64,000 bases of DNA from Pseudoalteromonas luteoviolacea DSM 6061 (GCF_001625655.1 NZ_AUYB01000092.1:62001-126000), one strand, 5' to 3'. Shown: positions 43,252-51,866, numbered from the stretch's first letter. Notes: generated from the letters alone by a model not told the origin. Translations and numbers: made by a program.

Positions 43252-44543
43252 TGACGACGGCGCTAAAAAAGCTAAAATATAAAGCCGTGGTAGTGATGTT
43301 TGTTAGCATTTTTACTGCGTGCTCACCGGTCATTTATTTACTGTCAATGCAAACTTGGCTGATAGTGAGTTCTTTTGCCAGTTTTATGAGTTGCTTGTTA
43401 ATGAAGTTGGCATTCAAGAATCTAATCAAAGCATTTAATGCGCTCAATGTAGGACTATTAAACTTTAAAGATGGAGATTTTTCTAACCAATTAGCCTATC
43501 AAAAAGACGATGAATTTGGGCAGTTGTGCCAATTGTATAACCAGACTGCGCAGCAATTGAGAAAAGAAAAGCAATGGCTCTATCAAAGAGAAATGATGTT
43601 AGACAAGATGCTGCAAAGTGCACCACAAGCCTTATTACTCATCAATGACAACGGTGTAGTGGTTTTTGCCAACCAAAGTGCACAGCATTTGATGGCAAGT
43701 AAGCAAGTGCTAGAAGGCCAGTCTATTTTGGATCTACGAAAAGTCGCACCAAAGGAAATTTCTTCCGCCATAGACAAAGCCCAAGATGGTTTGATCAGCA
43801 TTTGTCAAAGTGATGCTGAAGAACAGGTATGGCATGCTTCAGTTGGAGATGTTTTACTTAATAATCAGCACCATAATCTTTATATTTTTAAACAGCTTAC
43901 GCGTGAATTAAATCGTCAGGAAGTCGCGGTATGGAAAAAGGTTATCCGGGTTATTAGTCATGAGCTAAATAATTCGCTTGGCCCCATTTCGTCGATGTCT
44001 CACAGTGGTAAAATTATTGCGACTAAGTTAGATGACTCGCGACTGCACCGGGTGTTTAGTACCATTGACGAGAGGATTTCTCACTTAACCGAATTTGTCC
44101 AAGGGTATGGGACTTTTGCCAAGCTACCTGCACCTAATGTATCGACAATTGCAATACGCCCACTACTTGAATCTATCCAGCTTCAATGGCCGACTCAAAT
44201 ACACTGTGAGCTCGACACGCTTAAAGCGGATAAAGGTCAACTAGAGCAGCTAATTATCAACCTATTAAAGAATGCCCACGAATCTGGCTCGCAGACAAAT
44301 GCTATCTCACTAACGGTAGAGCAAGGGCATGGTATCGCTAAATTATTTATAGAGGATGCAGGTCAGGGGATGTCGGAATCGGTGTTAACCAGCGCTTTAG
44401 TGCCATTCTACTCTACAAAAAGTAGTGGTACTGGACTTGGCCTTGCGCTTTGTAGAGAAATAGTGGAGGCGCACAATGGTTACATTAATTTAAGTAATCG
44501 CCCGACAGGTGGCTTGAGCGTTGAGGTTGGATTGCCAAACTAG
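43251..44543 (+). CDS. Membrane sensor histidine kinase of the efflux operon
   Basis: 430 residues. Two N-terminal membrane helices (about 14-60) with almost no periplasmic loop, so it may sense within the membrane. A HAMP-like linker follows, then a PAS domain (about 120-215), then a phospho-acceptor helix with H-box VISHELNNSLGPISS, and an ATPase domain with N-box LLKNAHESG, G1 EDAGQGMS and G2 GTGLGLALCREI. It pairs with the preceding regulator: the stop and start codons share a base (TAATG). Last gene of the operon. The short-loop topology is typical of envelope- or drug-sensing kinases. Confidence 0.93.
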   Translation: MTTALKKLKYKAVVVMFVSIFTACSPVIYLLSMQTWLIVSSFASFMSCLLMKLAFKNLIKAFNALNVGLLNFKDGDFSNQLAYQKDDEFGQLCQLYNQTAQQLRKEKQWLYQREMMLDKMLQSAPQALLLINDNGVVVFANQSAQHLMASKQVLEGQSILDLRKVAPKEISSAIDKAQDGLISICQSDAEEQVWHASVGDVLLNNQHHNLYIFKQLTRELNRQEVAVWKKVIRVISHELNNSLGPISSMSHSGKIIATKLDDSRLHRVFSTIDERISHLTEFVQGYGTFAKLPAPNVSTIAIRPLLESIQLQWPTQIHCELDTLKADKGQLEQLIINLLKNAHESGSQTNAISLTVEQGHGIAKLFIEDAGQGMSESVLTSALVPFYSTKSSGTGLGLALCREIVEAHNGYINLSNRPTGGLSVEVGLPN

Positions 44544-44873
44544 TCAGATATTCTGCGCAGTTTTTAGATCAGTTGAAGTATTCTCTGGTACTTTGCAGTC
44601 GTTTTTTTGTTCTAACCAAGTTAAGGTGTTTTGAGTCATCACAATCGTACCAGAGACCACTAAACTCGCTGCTGATACGATACCAGCGCCAGCCATTAGT
44701 GCAGCACATGCTTTATCTGAGCAGCCACCTAAATAACCCATTTCCTCTTGAGACAACACATGTTTGCGTTTTGTAATTTGGCAGCGCTCATCAAAATAAT
44801 GGACTTCTTTGGGTACGAAGATACATGCTGAAAGGGTACATAAACTAAACACAGTGAGTAAGACTATTCGCAT
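44544..44873 (-). CDS. Small lipoprotein of unknown function
   Basis: 109 residues. Lipoprotein signal MRIVLLTVFSLCTLSAC with lipidated Cys17. The mature part has further Cys (in DERCQITK, GGCSDKACAAL and NDCKV) and one hydrophobic Ala-rich segment (LMAGAGIVSAASLVVSGTIVM). No family recognised. Start: ATG with AGGA 6 nt upstream. Its stop directly abuts the stop of the convergent kinase gene with no room for a terminator. Confidence 0.8.
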   Translation of the reverse strand: MRIVLLTVFSLCTLSACIFVPKEVHYFDERCQITKRKHVLSQEEMGYLGGCSDKACAALMAGAGIVSAASLVVSGTIVMTQNTLTWLEQKNDCKVPENTSTDLKTAQNI

Positions 44874-44993
44874 GACGATTTCCTATCGTTTTTTTATACA
44901 CTAATGGTTGGTAGGATAAAATAAAAGTAAAAAACTGTAACTGAACTCGTCTAGCTCCGCCTTGTTGCAGAGCTATTTGGTCTTTTATTGTGG

Positions 44994-45638
44994 TTACCTT
45001 GGAGGGTCAATGTGGCCTGCTGTGCTGGCATTGATCCTAAACCACCCAGCAATTGAATATCTGGACTCGTGGGCAGGCAATACCTCATGGGGAAATTCAT
45101 CACTTAAAAAAGTCACTAAGGTGCCCTGATTAGGCAAAACACGACACAGCTCTTTGTCGTGATCATTAGGGTCATAAATGACCAGTTCACCACCGTTATG
45201 AGCTTGCCAATCGTCGTTGAGGTAAAACACAGTTGTAAGTACTCGGTTTGCTCGGCCTTTAAAGGCATCTAAATGCTTCTTGTAAAATGCGCCTTGTTGA
45301 TAATGGGCAAAATGGCTTTCGTAACTAAATAAGCCCATAAATAAGCGACGATTCAAATAGTCTTTTAAGTCATCCATTGCTTGAATGTATCCGAGCTCTA
45401 AATCATTGCTCCTGTCTAACCAAAGGATCTTATCTCGGCGGATCTTGGCATTTTTTTCATGATCAGTTTGTCTACCTATGCCCGCGGTTTGAAACTTCTC
45501 TTCTGCTAACATGTCGATACGCGTATTTAGGTCTTGTATTAGTTTTGGGTCTATTGCATTTTCGATAATGCTTAGGCCTGTTGCGCGTAAATCATCAGCT
45601 ATTTGTGCGAATACGGTTTGAGAATCAAAGTTAGACAA
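44994..45638 (-). CDS. 2OG-Fe(II) oxygenase (prolyl 4-hydroxylase-like)
   Basis: 214 residues. The iron ligands are visible as His122 and Asp124 in YKKHLDAF and His184 in FPHEVLPA, with Arg193 in SRYSIAGWF for 2-oxoglutarate. The GRANRVLTTVFYLNDDW block is typical of the SM-20/EGLN-like group, whose bacterial members hydroxylate proline in proteins such as EF-Tu in some species. That substrate is only a possibility here. Start codon TTG at 45638, GGAGG 6 nt upstream, but the GGAGG is paired in a hairpin (45645-45663). It follows the amidotransferase-like gene by 84 bp. Confidence 0.9.
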   Translation of the reverse strand: MSNFDSQTVFAQIADDLRATGLSIIENAIDPKLIQDLNTRIDMLAEEKFQTAGIGRQTDHEKNAKIRRDKILWLDRSNDLELGYIQAMDDLKDYLNRRLFMGLFSYESHFAHYQQGAFYKKHLDAFKGRANRVLTTVFYLNDDWQAHNGGELVIYDPNDHDKELCRVLPNQGTLVTFLSDEFPHEVLPAHESRYSIAGWFRINASTAGHIDPPR

Positions 45639-45644
45639 GGTACA

Positions 45645-45663
45645 CCTCCAGATATTGTGGAGG
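45645..45663 (-). promoter_or_regulatory. Hairpin sequestering the ribosome binding site of the oxygenase gene
   Basis: CCTCCA (45645-45650) pairs with TGGAGG (45658-45663). On the minus strand the second arm read is the Shine-Dalgarno GGAGG that serves the TTG start. On the plus strand the same hairpin is followed by CTTTTT and could be a terminator. Confidence 0.5.
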
Positions 45664-45722
45664 CTTTTTACCGAATCAAGACTGAAAACGCAAGCGATAC
45701 TTCAGCCCCTGTCCAAGCAAGG

Positions 45723-46424
45723 CTATAAACCTTGATTTTGCGCACAGGCATTAACAAACGCTTCAATTAATGGTGAACGTTTGTTATTCAAAATTGCGCG
45801 CTCAGGTTGAAACAAGGTTGCGATGTAAAATGGGTGTATAGTTAGTTCAACGGCTCTGACTTCTTTTGTTTCGTCGTCGGCGGAAGCCACAAGTGGACCT
45901 TTGAGCAATACATTGCGAAATTCATCATTGAGTCCATAGCGACAGCGATACCCTTCTTGGATTGTTGAAGACCCATAAATCGCAGCTAATTGTGATTGTG
46001 GGAATAGATTGACCGACTCCGTTGTTTCAACGAGCGCACAAGCCAGTTCAGAAATAACAGATCGCTGGCTGTGAGGCGCAGACTCAGCATGGGTGGCATC
46101 AGCCCAGCCGATTACGTTTTGGGCATACTCAAGCACTGCATGCTGAAAGCCTCCACAAGTACCTAAAAAAGGAATTAGATTTTCACGAGCATATCGAATT
46201 GCACTCAATGCGCCTGATGCATCTATATACGGTGTTTTAGGAATGCACCAAATACCATCAAATTGACTCAAATCAGTATGATTAACCTTGTTTGTAGCGA
46301 GCCATATTGCCTTAACCTCAAGCCGTAATTCGTTTGCTGCAATATCCAAAGAAAGAGGGATCCCTTTATGAGCTGGTACGGACGCGTCGTAGTCTCCAAT
46401 GAGGGCGATTGATATTGTTTTCAT
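45723..46424 (-). CDS. CTP synthase C-terminal-related class I glutamine amidotransferase
   Basis: 233 residues equal to the glutaminase half of CTP synthase without the synthetase half. Nucleophile Cys90 is in FLGTCGGFQHAVLEYA, with the His/Glu pair near the end in TIHPFYIATLFQPE. Free-standing relatives exist as a separate family (some with selenocysteine), so it is probably not a broken pyrG. It might hydrolyse glutamine or a gamma-glutamyl compound. Start: ATG with AAGGA 6 nt upstream. Same strand as the downstream oxygenase. Confidence 0.85.
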   Translation of the reverse strand: MKTISIALIGDYDASVPAHKGIPLSLDIAANELRLEVKAIWLATNKVNHTDLSQFDGIWCIPKTPYIDASGALSAIRYARENLIPFLGTCGGFQHAVLEYAQNVIGWADATHAESAPHSQRSVISELACALVETTESVNLFPQSQLAAIYGSSTIQEGYRCRYGLNDEFRNVLLKGPLVASADDETKEVRAVELTIHPFYIATLFQPERAILNNKRSPLIEAFVNACAQNQGL

Positions 46425-46546
46425 CTCTTTTCCTTAAGCATCGATTAAATAGTAGTGTGTTTTTATTATGGGTAAAAGCGGTTTGCGCGTCCATCCAGAT
46501 ATAAATAGATTTGTGAAGAATTGTTCAAGTTAATGAGAGTAATAGG

Positions 46547-47017
46547 CTATAACAGCGTTTTGATGATTTTATCTGATGCCGCCTCTACAAGATCTAGCAC
46601 CAGTTCAAAGCCGTCGCCATCGCCGTAATACGGATCTGGAACCTCAGTTACACTCATTCCTGCATACGTCAAAAACAGGTGGAGTTTATGTTGGTAAACA
46701 CTGGGGCAAATCGCTTTAAGGTCAGATAGATTGTTTTTATCAGCACATAAAATTAAATCGAACTCCTCAAAATCTCTTTTGACTACTTGCCGAGAGGTTA
46801 TGCCCGCAAAACTATAGCCCCTTTTTTGACCAGCTTTAGCGCTACGTTTATCTGGAGCGCTGCCTTCGTGATAGTTAATCGTGCCAGCTGAGTCCACCAT
46901 AAGAGCAAGCCCCTGCGTTTTGGCTTTGGCTTTGATGACAGCTTCCATTGTCGGCGAGCGGCAAATATTGCCCATGCAAACAACCAGAATTTTGTTAGTT
47001 GAGGTATTAGGTGCCAT
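46547..47017 (-). CDS. Low-molecular-weight protein tyrosine phosphatase
   Basis: 156 residues. The P-loop CMGNICRSP (Cys14, Arg20) and the general-acid loop VPDPYYGDGDGFE are both intact. No polysaccharide kinase or export gene adjoins it, so it belongs to the stand-alone group rather than the Wzb type. Cytoplasmic. Start: ATG with AGG about 8 nt upstream. Confidence 0.93.
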   Translation of the reverse strand: MAPNTSTNKILVVCMGNICRSPTMEAVIKAKAKTQGLALMVDSAGTINYHEGSAPDKRSAKAGQKRGYSFAGITSRQVVKRDFEEFDLILCADKNNLSDLKAICPSVYQHKLHLFLTYAGMSVTEVPDPYYGDGDGFELVLDLVEAASDKIIKTLL

Positions 47018-47254
47018 GGCTTGACCTGCTAATTGAATAGATTATTTTTTGGCCTTAAAAACTAACACTCTAAAGTAAGCAATAAAAGCGCTTAATATGA
47101 TTTTTTAGAATATTATAAGCTTTTTCATAGGCTTTGCGTCTGGTACTAAATTGAGATGCAGTTCATTGGCTAATTTTGAGACATAAATTTCTCAAGTATT
47201 TAATTTATTGATATTAAATATGTCTAATAGTCAAAACTCGTGATGGAGATCTTC

Positions 47255-48121
47255 TTGATTTATAGTTTACATAACGAAGCATACAGCTTTGCTAGTGCAG
47301 GGGATAAACAGGTCCCTTGGTGGAGTTTTACGAAGACAGTGATAGCAACCTTGACTTTGAAGTGCGTGGAGCAAGGAAAGATTGAACTGGACTCTAAGCT
47401 CAAAGGCAAGCCATATACTTATCGACAGCTTTTACAACATACCTCAGGTCTCACTGATTACGCTATGCTGCGAGAGTATCATCAAGCGGTTACGAATGGG
47501 CAATCGCCTTGGCCATGCGACGAAATGCTGGCTAAGGTGCAAGTTGACGATTTGTTATTTAATCCCGGTGAAGGGTGGCGTTACTCAAATATTGGCTATC
47601 TGTTTTTAAAGCAGCAGATTGAACAATGTTACGATGCGCCTTTCGCGGAGGTTTTAGATACTCTGTTTAAGTCTGTTGATATTTCAAATAGCGCACTGAT
47701 TGAGTCATCAGCCGAGTTCGATAAACTCAACGTGAGTAACCAAAGCTACGATCCGCGGTGGTGCTATCATGGTGTGATAGCGGGCAGTGTGCATGATGCT
47801 GCGGAGTTTTTACATCTGCTCATGAGTGGGCAGCTTATTTCAAAACCCATGTTAAATCGAATGCTGACACCGTATAAATTGAATTTTGATGTTGGTCAAA
47901 GACCATGGAAAAGTCCCGCAGTAGGACTTGGTGTGATGCTAAACTGCGAACCCGAACTTAAAACATCTGGACACACTGGCCAAGGGCCACAGAGCTGCTT
48001 TGCTGCCTATCACTTTGAGCAGATAAACCCGATTACCATTACTGTTTTTGAGCAAACCCACTCACAGGCTGTGGTTGAAGATAAGGCTGTAGAGCTGGCA
48101 AAAGCATTTACAGGCCGCTGA
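47255..48121 (+). CDS. Beta-lactamase-fold serine hydrolase (class C-like)
   Basis: 288 residues: SxxK motif SFTK (Ser24, Lys27), YxN motif YSN in WRYSNIGYLF, and HTG in SGHTGQGPQS in place of KTG. No signal peptide, so cytoplasmic; more likely an esterase or peptidase than an antibiotic-hydrolysing enzyme. The SxxK lies unusually close to the N-terminus, so the fold is nearly minimal (about 290 residues). Start: TTG at 47255 has GGAG 6 nt upstream; GTG 47240 and ATG 47243 lack a site. Isolated gene. Confidence 0.85.
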   Translation: MIYSLHNEAYSFASAGDKQVPWWSFTKTVIATLTLKCVEQGKIELDSKLKGKPYTYRQLLQHTSGLTDYAMLREYHQAVTNGQSPWPCDEMLAKVQVDDLLFNPGEGWRYSNIGYLFLKQQIEQCYDAPFAEVLDTLFKSVDISNSALIESSAEFDKLNVSNQSYDPRWCYHGVIAGSVHDAAEFLHLLMSGQLISKPMLNRMLTPYKLNFDVGQRPWKSPAVGLGVMLNCEPELKTSGHTGQGPQSCFAAYHFEQINPITITVFEQTHSQAVVEDKAVELAKAFTGR

Positions 48122-48296
48122 ATGTCAAAATCACGTATGCTGGTTATAAAGCAGCTGAAGTCGCGAAGGTTATTATTAAGCGCTCACCCATTTATGACTG
48201 CAATGATGATTGAAACTAAATGTTATTAAAATGTATATTTTGTGTTTATTTTGTGCGATATTGAGTTTCTGTTAAAGGTAAACTTAAGGATGAATT

Positions 48297-48773
48297 ATGA
48301 AATATACATTAGTTTTTGCTTCGCTGTTGGCTTCTTATGCTGCCACTGCTCAGGTTAAAGTCACTGTTGACCCTTCACAATGTAAACAAGTAAGTCTGTA
48401 TGGAGAGATTGCCTACGAAGAGGCGGGCGTGACCAATGTGTCAACTCAACATGAGTTAACATTAAGGTGTCCAATACCAAATCACAATGGTATGCAATTG
48501 AGTAGCATAGAAATATGGAAAAAACCTCATCGCACCGTTTATTGTAGTTTGGTTCGTAGGCATTGGGAGCATTATGCGAATAAACCGACATTAACAGTTA
48601 AAGATTTTACCCTATCTAGCTATTCTGGCTTTTTACTACAGTCCGTTTCAGCCGGCAGCCTTGGTAGCAGTTACAGAGATATTGGCACAGCCTATCATTT
48701 TGAGTGCCGCATTCCTGCTAAGTCAGGTAGTAATCAAACCCACCTTGGCGCATACACCTATATTTTTAACTAG
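48297..48773 (+). CDS. Small secreted protein of unknown function
   Basis: 158 residues. Signal peptide MKYTLVFASLLASYAATA, mature protein beta-rich with four Cys (in SQCKQ, LRCPI, VYCSL, FECRI), suggesting two disulfides. No family recognised. Start: ATG with AAGGA 6 nt upstream. Its own hairpin follows at 48779. No neighbour suggests a role. Confidence 0.82.
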   Translation: MKYTLVFASLLASYAATAQVKVTVDPSQCKQVSLYGEIAYEEAGVTNVSTQHELTLRCPIPNHNGMQLSSIEIWKKPHRTVYCSLVRRHWEHYANKPTLTVKDFTLSSYSGFLLQSVSAGSLGSSYRDIGTAYHFECRIPAKSGSNQTHLGAYTYIFN

Positions 48774-48778
48774 AAATA

Positions 48779-48801
48779 ACGATAACCCTCTTGGTTATCG
48801 T
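48779..48801. terminator. Hairpin between convergent genes
   Basis: Arms ACGATAACC (48779-48787) and GGTTATCGT (48793-48801), between stops at 48773 and 48815. No strong T-run. Confidence 0.6.
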
Positions 48802-48814
48802 CTGGCGCTAAAGG

Positions 48815-49288
48815 TCAGTTCGCTAAATATTTTGAATGATAATGTTCAATTTGAACATAGTGGTCAATGAGTACCTGACAGCGAATACTTTGATTAAAGC
48901 GGACGAGCTCGCAAGCAAGACAGGCAATCGCTTTATATGCTTGTAATGCCGCTTTTCTCAATTCGGTGTTGTTTCCATTACGAACTAACTCTTCTAAAGC
49001 ATTGGCAGCTGTTTCTAAATAAAACTCTTCGTCAGAGTCCTCTAACATAGGGCAATTGTGAAAGCGATAGCTACTTATCTCAACAACGCGTTTTGGGGAG
49101 AGTTTATTTGCTGTGGGTGATCGTAATAATTCAATGCTAACGTCAAACGCTTGTTTGTAGGTGTTACTGGCCTTGTCTTGTAGTCCAAAAGAATAAGCTT
49201 TTTCAGCACATTCTAAAAGTTGGTTGTATTTAATAACCAGCGACTTTGAGTTTGAAGAAGATACTAAAGCAAGTTTCTTAGCAACCAT
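48815..49288 (-). CDS. Fur-box-controlled protein of unknown function
   Basis: 157 residues, soluble and almost entirely helical by pattern (NQLLECAEKAYSFGLQDKASNTYKQAFDVSIELL then ETAANALEELVRNGNN), with four Cys, no signal peptide and no domain that I recognise; a TPR-like helical-hairpin protein is one option. Start: ATG with AGGGAAA 4 nt upstream. A near-perfect Fur box lies 63-92 bp before the start, so it should be made under iron limitation. Confidence 0.8.
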   Translation of the reverse strand: MVAKKLALVSSSNSKSLVIKYNQLLECAEKAYSFGLQDKASNTYKQAFDVSIELLRSPTANKLSPKRVVEISSYRFHNCPMLEDSDEEFYLETAANALEELVRNGNNTELRKAALQAYKAIACLACELVRFNQSIRCQVLIDHYVQIEHYHSKYLAN

Positions 49289-49642
49289 ATGCTTTCCCTA
49301 ATCCGTCTAGACCAATTGAGCTTTGCTATTCGTTTACAGCAGTTTTTATAAATGATAATGAAAATAAATATCATTATCAAATTGTAATTGTGCTTAAGTC
49401 AGCTTTTGTCGATTATTTACTCTATATAGATTGAGTTTTAATTAAGTAGCCACACTTTAAGTATGGTTAATAATTTAAATATTGCAAATCAACTACATAG
49501 TGTAGCTAGTTCTTGAGTAAGTCTTTTTTCTGTGTGTTAAACTCGTGGCGATATTCGTACTTATTAATTCGCTGGAGTAGACAAGCGATAGGGAAACCCC
49601 GGTTGAACTTTTTCTTGTTTGGCCCAAGACTGAGGAGCATAT
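49289..49642. other. Divergent intergenic region with Fur box
   Basis: 354 bp. The Fur box (49351-49380) is close to the minus-strand gene. The remainder is AT-rich and should hold the NUDIX gene promoter; nothing else is recognised. Confidence 0.5.
49351..49380. promoter_or_regulatory. Fur box
   Basis: TGATAATGA (49353-49361) and TATCATTATCA (49369-49379) form an inverted repeat with overlapping GATAAT hexamers, as in the known GATAATGATAATCATTATC consensus. Confidence 0.8.
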
Positions 49643-50056
49643 ATGGAAAATGCAGTTAGAGTTGGTGTTGGAGTAATACTAATTCGAGATGGAAAAATTT
49701 TACTAGGTGAGCGTCAAGGTGCGCATGGGGAAAATACTTGGGCAACACCTGGCGGACACCTAGAAATGGGGGAAAGTGTGGAGTCATGTGCCAAACGAGA
49801 AGTATTGGAGGAAACTGGTCTGCATATTTCAGCACTTCATAAAGTGGGCTTTACCAATGACATCTTTGATAGAGAAAATAAACACTATATAACTTTGTTT
49901 ATGGCGGCTGACTGCCCTGTGGGTGAAGCGGTGATCATGGAACCAGAAAAGTGTAAGGCGTGGCAATGGTTTTCATTAGATGCGCTACCAAAACCGCTGT
50001 TTTTATCTATGGAAAACCTGCTAAAAGAAACCAACCTGAAAAGTCTAATTAGCTAA
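49643..50056 (+). CDS. NUDIX hydrolase (NUDT15/MutT-like)
   Basis: 137 residues. Complete NUDIX box GGHLEMGESVESCAKREVLEETGL (given by its G, E, REV and EETG residues) and the preceding VGVGVILIRDGKILLGERQGAHGENTWATP, which resembles NUDT15-type nucleotide diphosphatases. Probable role: hydrolysis of modified nucleoside triphosphates or other nucleotide diphosphate compounds. Cytoplasmic. Start: ATG with GAGGAG 5 nt upstream. Single gene. Confidence 0.92.
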   Translation: MENAVRVGVGVILIRDGKILLGERQGAHGENTWATPGGHLEMGESVESCAKREVLEETGLHISALHKVGFTNDIFDRENKHYITLFMAADCPVGEAVIMEPEKCKAWQWFSLDALPKPLFLSMENLLKETNLKSLIS

Positions 50057-50205
50057 AAATATTGATATTAATTTAATATCTAAAACTTTATTTAGACAAA
50101 TTTTTTAATTGCACAGTGTTTGCACATTGGCACCCTATAGTTGAAAAAAGAGCAAGAGTTGACTATTGAGTTTACTTAGTGCTTTTGATTATAGGAGAGC
50201 GAAAT

Positions 50206-51321
50206 ATGTATTGTGCCAGTGTGTTTTTCAAACGTTTAACGACAATAATAGTTAGTACCCTAGTGTTGGTATTGTCCGGTTGTGGCTCCAGTTCAAGCGA
50301 CGACAATACCAGCCAAGCCGCTGCAAATAATCAACCCAATAGTAGTTCTGATACGACCAATAGCGACACATCTACTGATACGTCTACCGACTCTAATACA
50401 GATCAAGGCACAGGGGACAACAGTGATTCGAGTGACAGTGGGGGTGATAACAATTCAAGTGATGATGACTCAAATGACACCGCGCAAGTAGTAGGTTCTA
50501 CGGATGGTGTGTTATGTGATTATTTGTACAATGAATTCAATGACTCAGCGTCAGTACAGGCGACGAGCAATGCTGATTGGAGCTGTGATAGTTCAGATCG
50601 TCAATTAACCGCGAATGGGATACCAGACCATGCAACTGGTACTTTTCCAAATCAAGCAAACCCAAATACAATTAGCGAAAAAAATGTATCAGTAAGCTAT
50701 ACGTTAACACCAACTAAAACGGACAGTACCACGACGTTAGGTGGGCCAAGTGGGGCCACAGGTTACGTGTTAAATGGAGTTAAAATTGACGCTAATACAG
50801 CGGGCTCATGCGATGACTCCGGCAATAGCTGTAGCTTGGTAGGTAACACAGGGAATTGGAGCATTGAAGCTTTAGGACAAACTAGCTTTGATTTTGGTAC
50901 TGACGATAACAATGCTCATGTTCAACCTGATGGTTCTTATCACTACCATGGTATGCCTGAAGGGTTTATTGAGCTAAGAAGTGGCAATGAAGTTACGATG
51001 ACCTTGATTGGCTGGGCGGCTGATGGTTTTCCAATTTATGCGCGCTATGGTTACAGCGAGGCTGAGAATGCACAGTCAGAATTGAAAGTGATGACAGGCA
51101 GTTATCAGTTAGTTGAAACTGTCAGTAGTAACCGACCTTCAACATCTGTATACGCACTGGGTACGTTTGCGCAAGACTGGGAATATGTAGCTGGAAGTGG
51201 AGATCTAGACGAATGCAATGGTCGATTTGGTGTTACACCTGAATTTCCTCAAGGCATTTACCATTACTACGCAACTGATAGTTATCCATATTTTCAACGT
51301 TGTGTGAAAGGTGAACTGTAG
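50206..51321 (+). CDS. YHYH-domain lipoprotein
   Basis: 371 residues. Lipobox LSGC with lipidated Cys26, then a Ser/Asp/Thr-rich linker of about 75 residues (low complexity, likely a flexible surface stalk), then a YHYH domain. Motifs: GSYHYHGMPEGF and GWAADGFPIYARYGY near the middle, and DECNGRFGVTPEFPQGIYHYYATDSYPYF at the end (given by its conserved DECNGR, Y-HYY and YPYF residues). The YHYH family is of unknown function, found in secreted proteins. Start: ATG at 50206 with AGGAG 8 nt upstream. A gene for an EF-hand protein follows after 26 bp and is probably cotranscribed. Confidence 0.88.
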   Translation: MYCASVFFKRLTTIIVSTLVLVLSGCGSSSSDDNTSQAAANNQPNSSSDTTNSDTSTDTSTDSNTDQGTGDNSDSSDSGGDNNSSDDDSNDTAQVVGSTDGVLCDYLYNEFNDSASVQATSNADWSCDSSDRQLTANGIPDHATGTFPNQANPNTISEKNVSVSYTLTPTKTDSTTTLGGPSGATGYVLNGVKIDANTAGSCDDSGNSCSLVGNTGNWSIEALGQTSFDFGTDDNNAHVQPDGSYHYHGMPEGFIELRSGNEVTMTLIGWAADGFPIYARYGYSEAENAQSELKVMTGSYQLVETVSSNRPSTSVYALGTFAQDWEYVAGSGDLDECNGRFGVTPEFPQGIYHYYATDSYPYFQRCVKGEL

Positions 51322-51347
51322 CTAAATCAGAGAATGAGGGGGGAGTT

Positions 51348-51866
51348 ATGATTTCAAAAATCATTGCAAGGGTAGTTATCGGCGCTATTTGGGTGTTTAG
51401 TTCGGCCTCTAGTGCCCACTTAATGGTTGCCGAACATGGCACATTAAACTTTGACGATTCTGGCGCCTACTATATGGTCATTTCGGTGCCAGCTTTGAGC
51501 TTTGCTGAAGCTGACATAGACAACAGCGGCTCGCTATCTGTAAGTGAGTTTAAAGCAAAAAAAGACCAGATTATTTTGGCTATTCTAGATAAGGTATGGA
51601 TGACTCAAAATGAGCGTAAAAAACCACTGCAGGGCATTATGGTATCGCCACAAGTGGCCCATCATGGCAACCGGGATCATATCGACCAAATTGTGGTTAT
51701 GGGTAAGTTTATAGATGTAGATCATAGGCAAAACCTGATGTTTCATAGCAGCTTATTTGGTTCAGATGGGGAGCAAAAGCTTGCTATAACAGCTAAATTC
51801 AAACGCCTAGGTATCAAACAGAAATTTGTACTTACGCCACAGCAAATAAATGCCAAGGTATTTTAA
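51348..51866 (+). CDS. Secreted EF-hand protein, partner of YHYH lipoprotein
   Basis: 172 residues. Signal peptide about residues 1-23 (ending SSASSA), one clear EF-hand calcium loop (ADIDNSGSLSVSEF) near residue 55, and a beta-rich remainder without a named domain. Likely periplasmic or outer-membrane associated. Start: ATG with GGGGGAG close upstream. It follows the YHYH lipoprotein gene in the same operon, and a terminator follows, so these two genes form a unit. Confidence 0.82.
   Translation: MISKIIARVVIGAIWVFSSASSAHLMVAEHGTLNFDDSGAYYMVISVPALSFAEADIDNSGSLSVSEFKAKKDQIILAILDKVWMTQNERKKPLQGIMVSPQVAHHGNRDHIDQIVVMGKFIDVDHRQNLMFHSSLFGSDGEQKLAITAKFKRLGIKQKFVLTPQQINAKVF

Noticed and set aside
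44994..45638. Link between the prolyl-hydroxylase-like oxygenase and the hydroxyproline cluster
   Set aside because: It lies 20 kb away, lacks the TTGTATACAA operator, and bacterial relatives modify specific proteins rather than supply hydroxyproline for catabolism.
48122..48232. Short ORF of about 35 codons starting at the beta-lactamase-like stop codon
   Set aside because: No ribosome binding site, mixed composition, no conserved pattern; probably chance.
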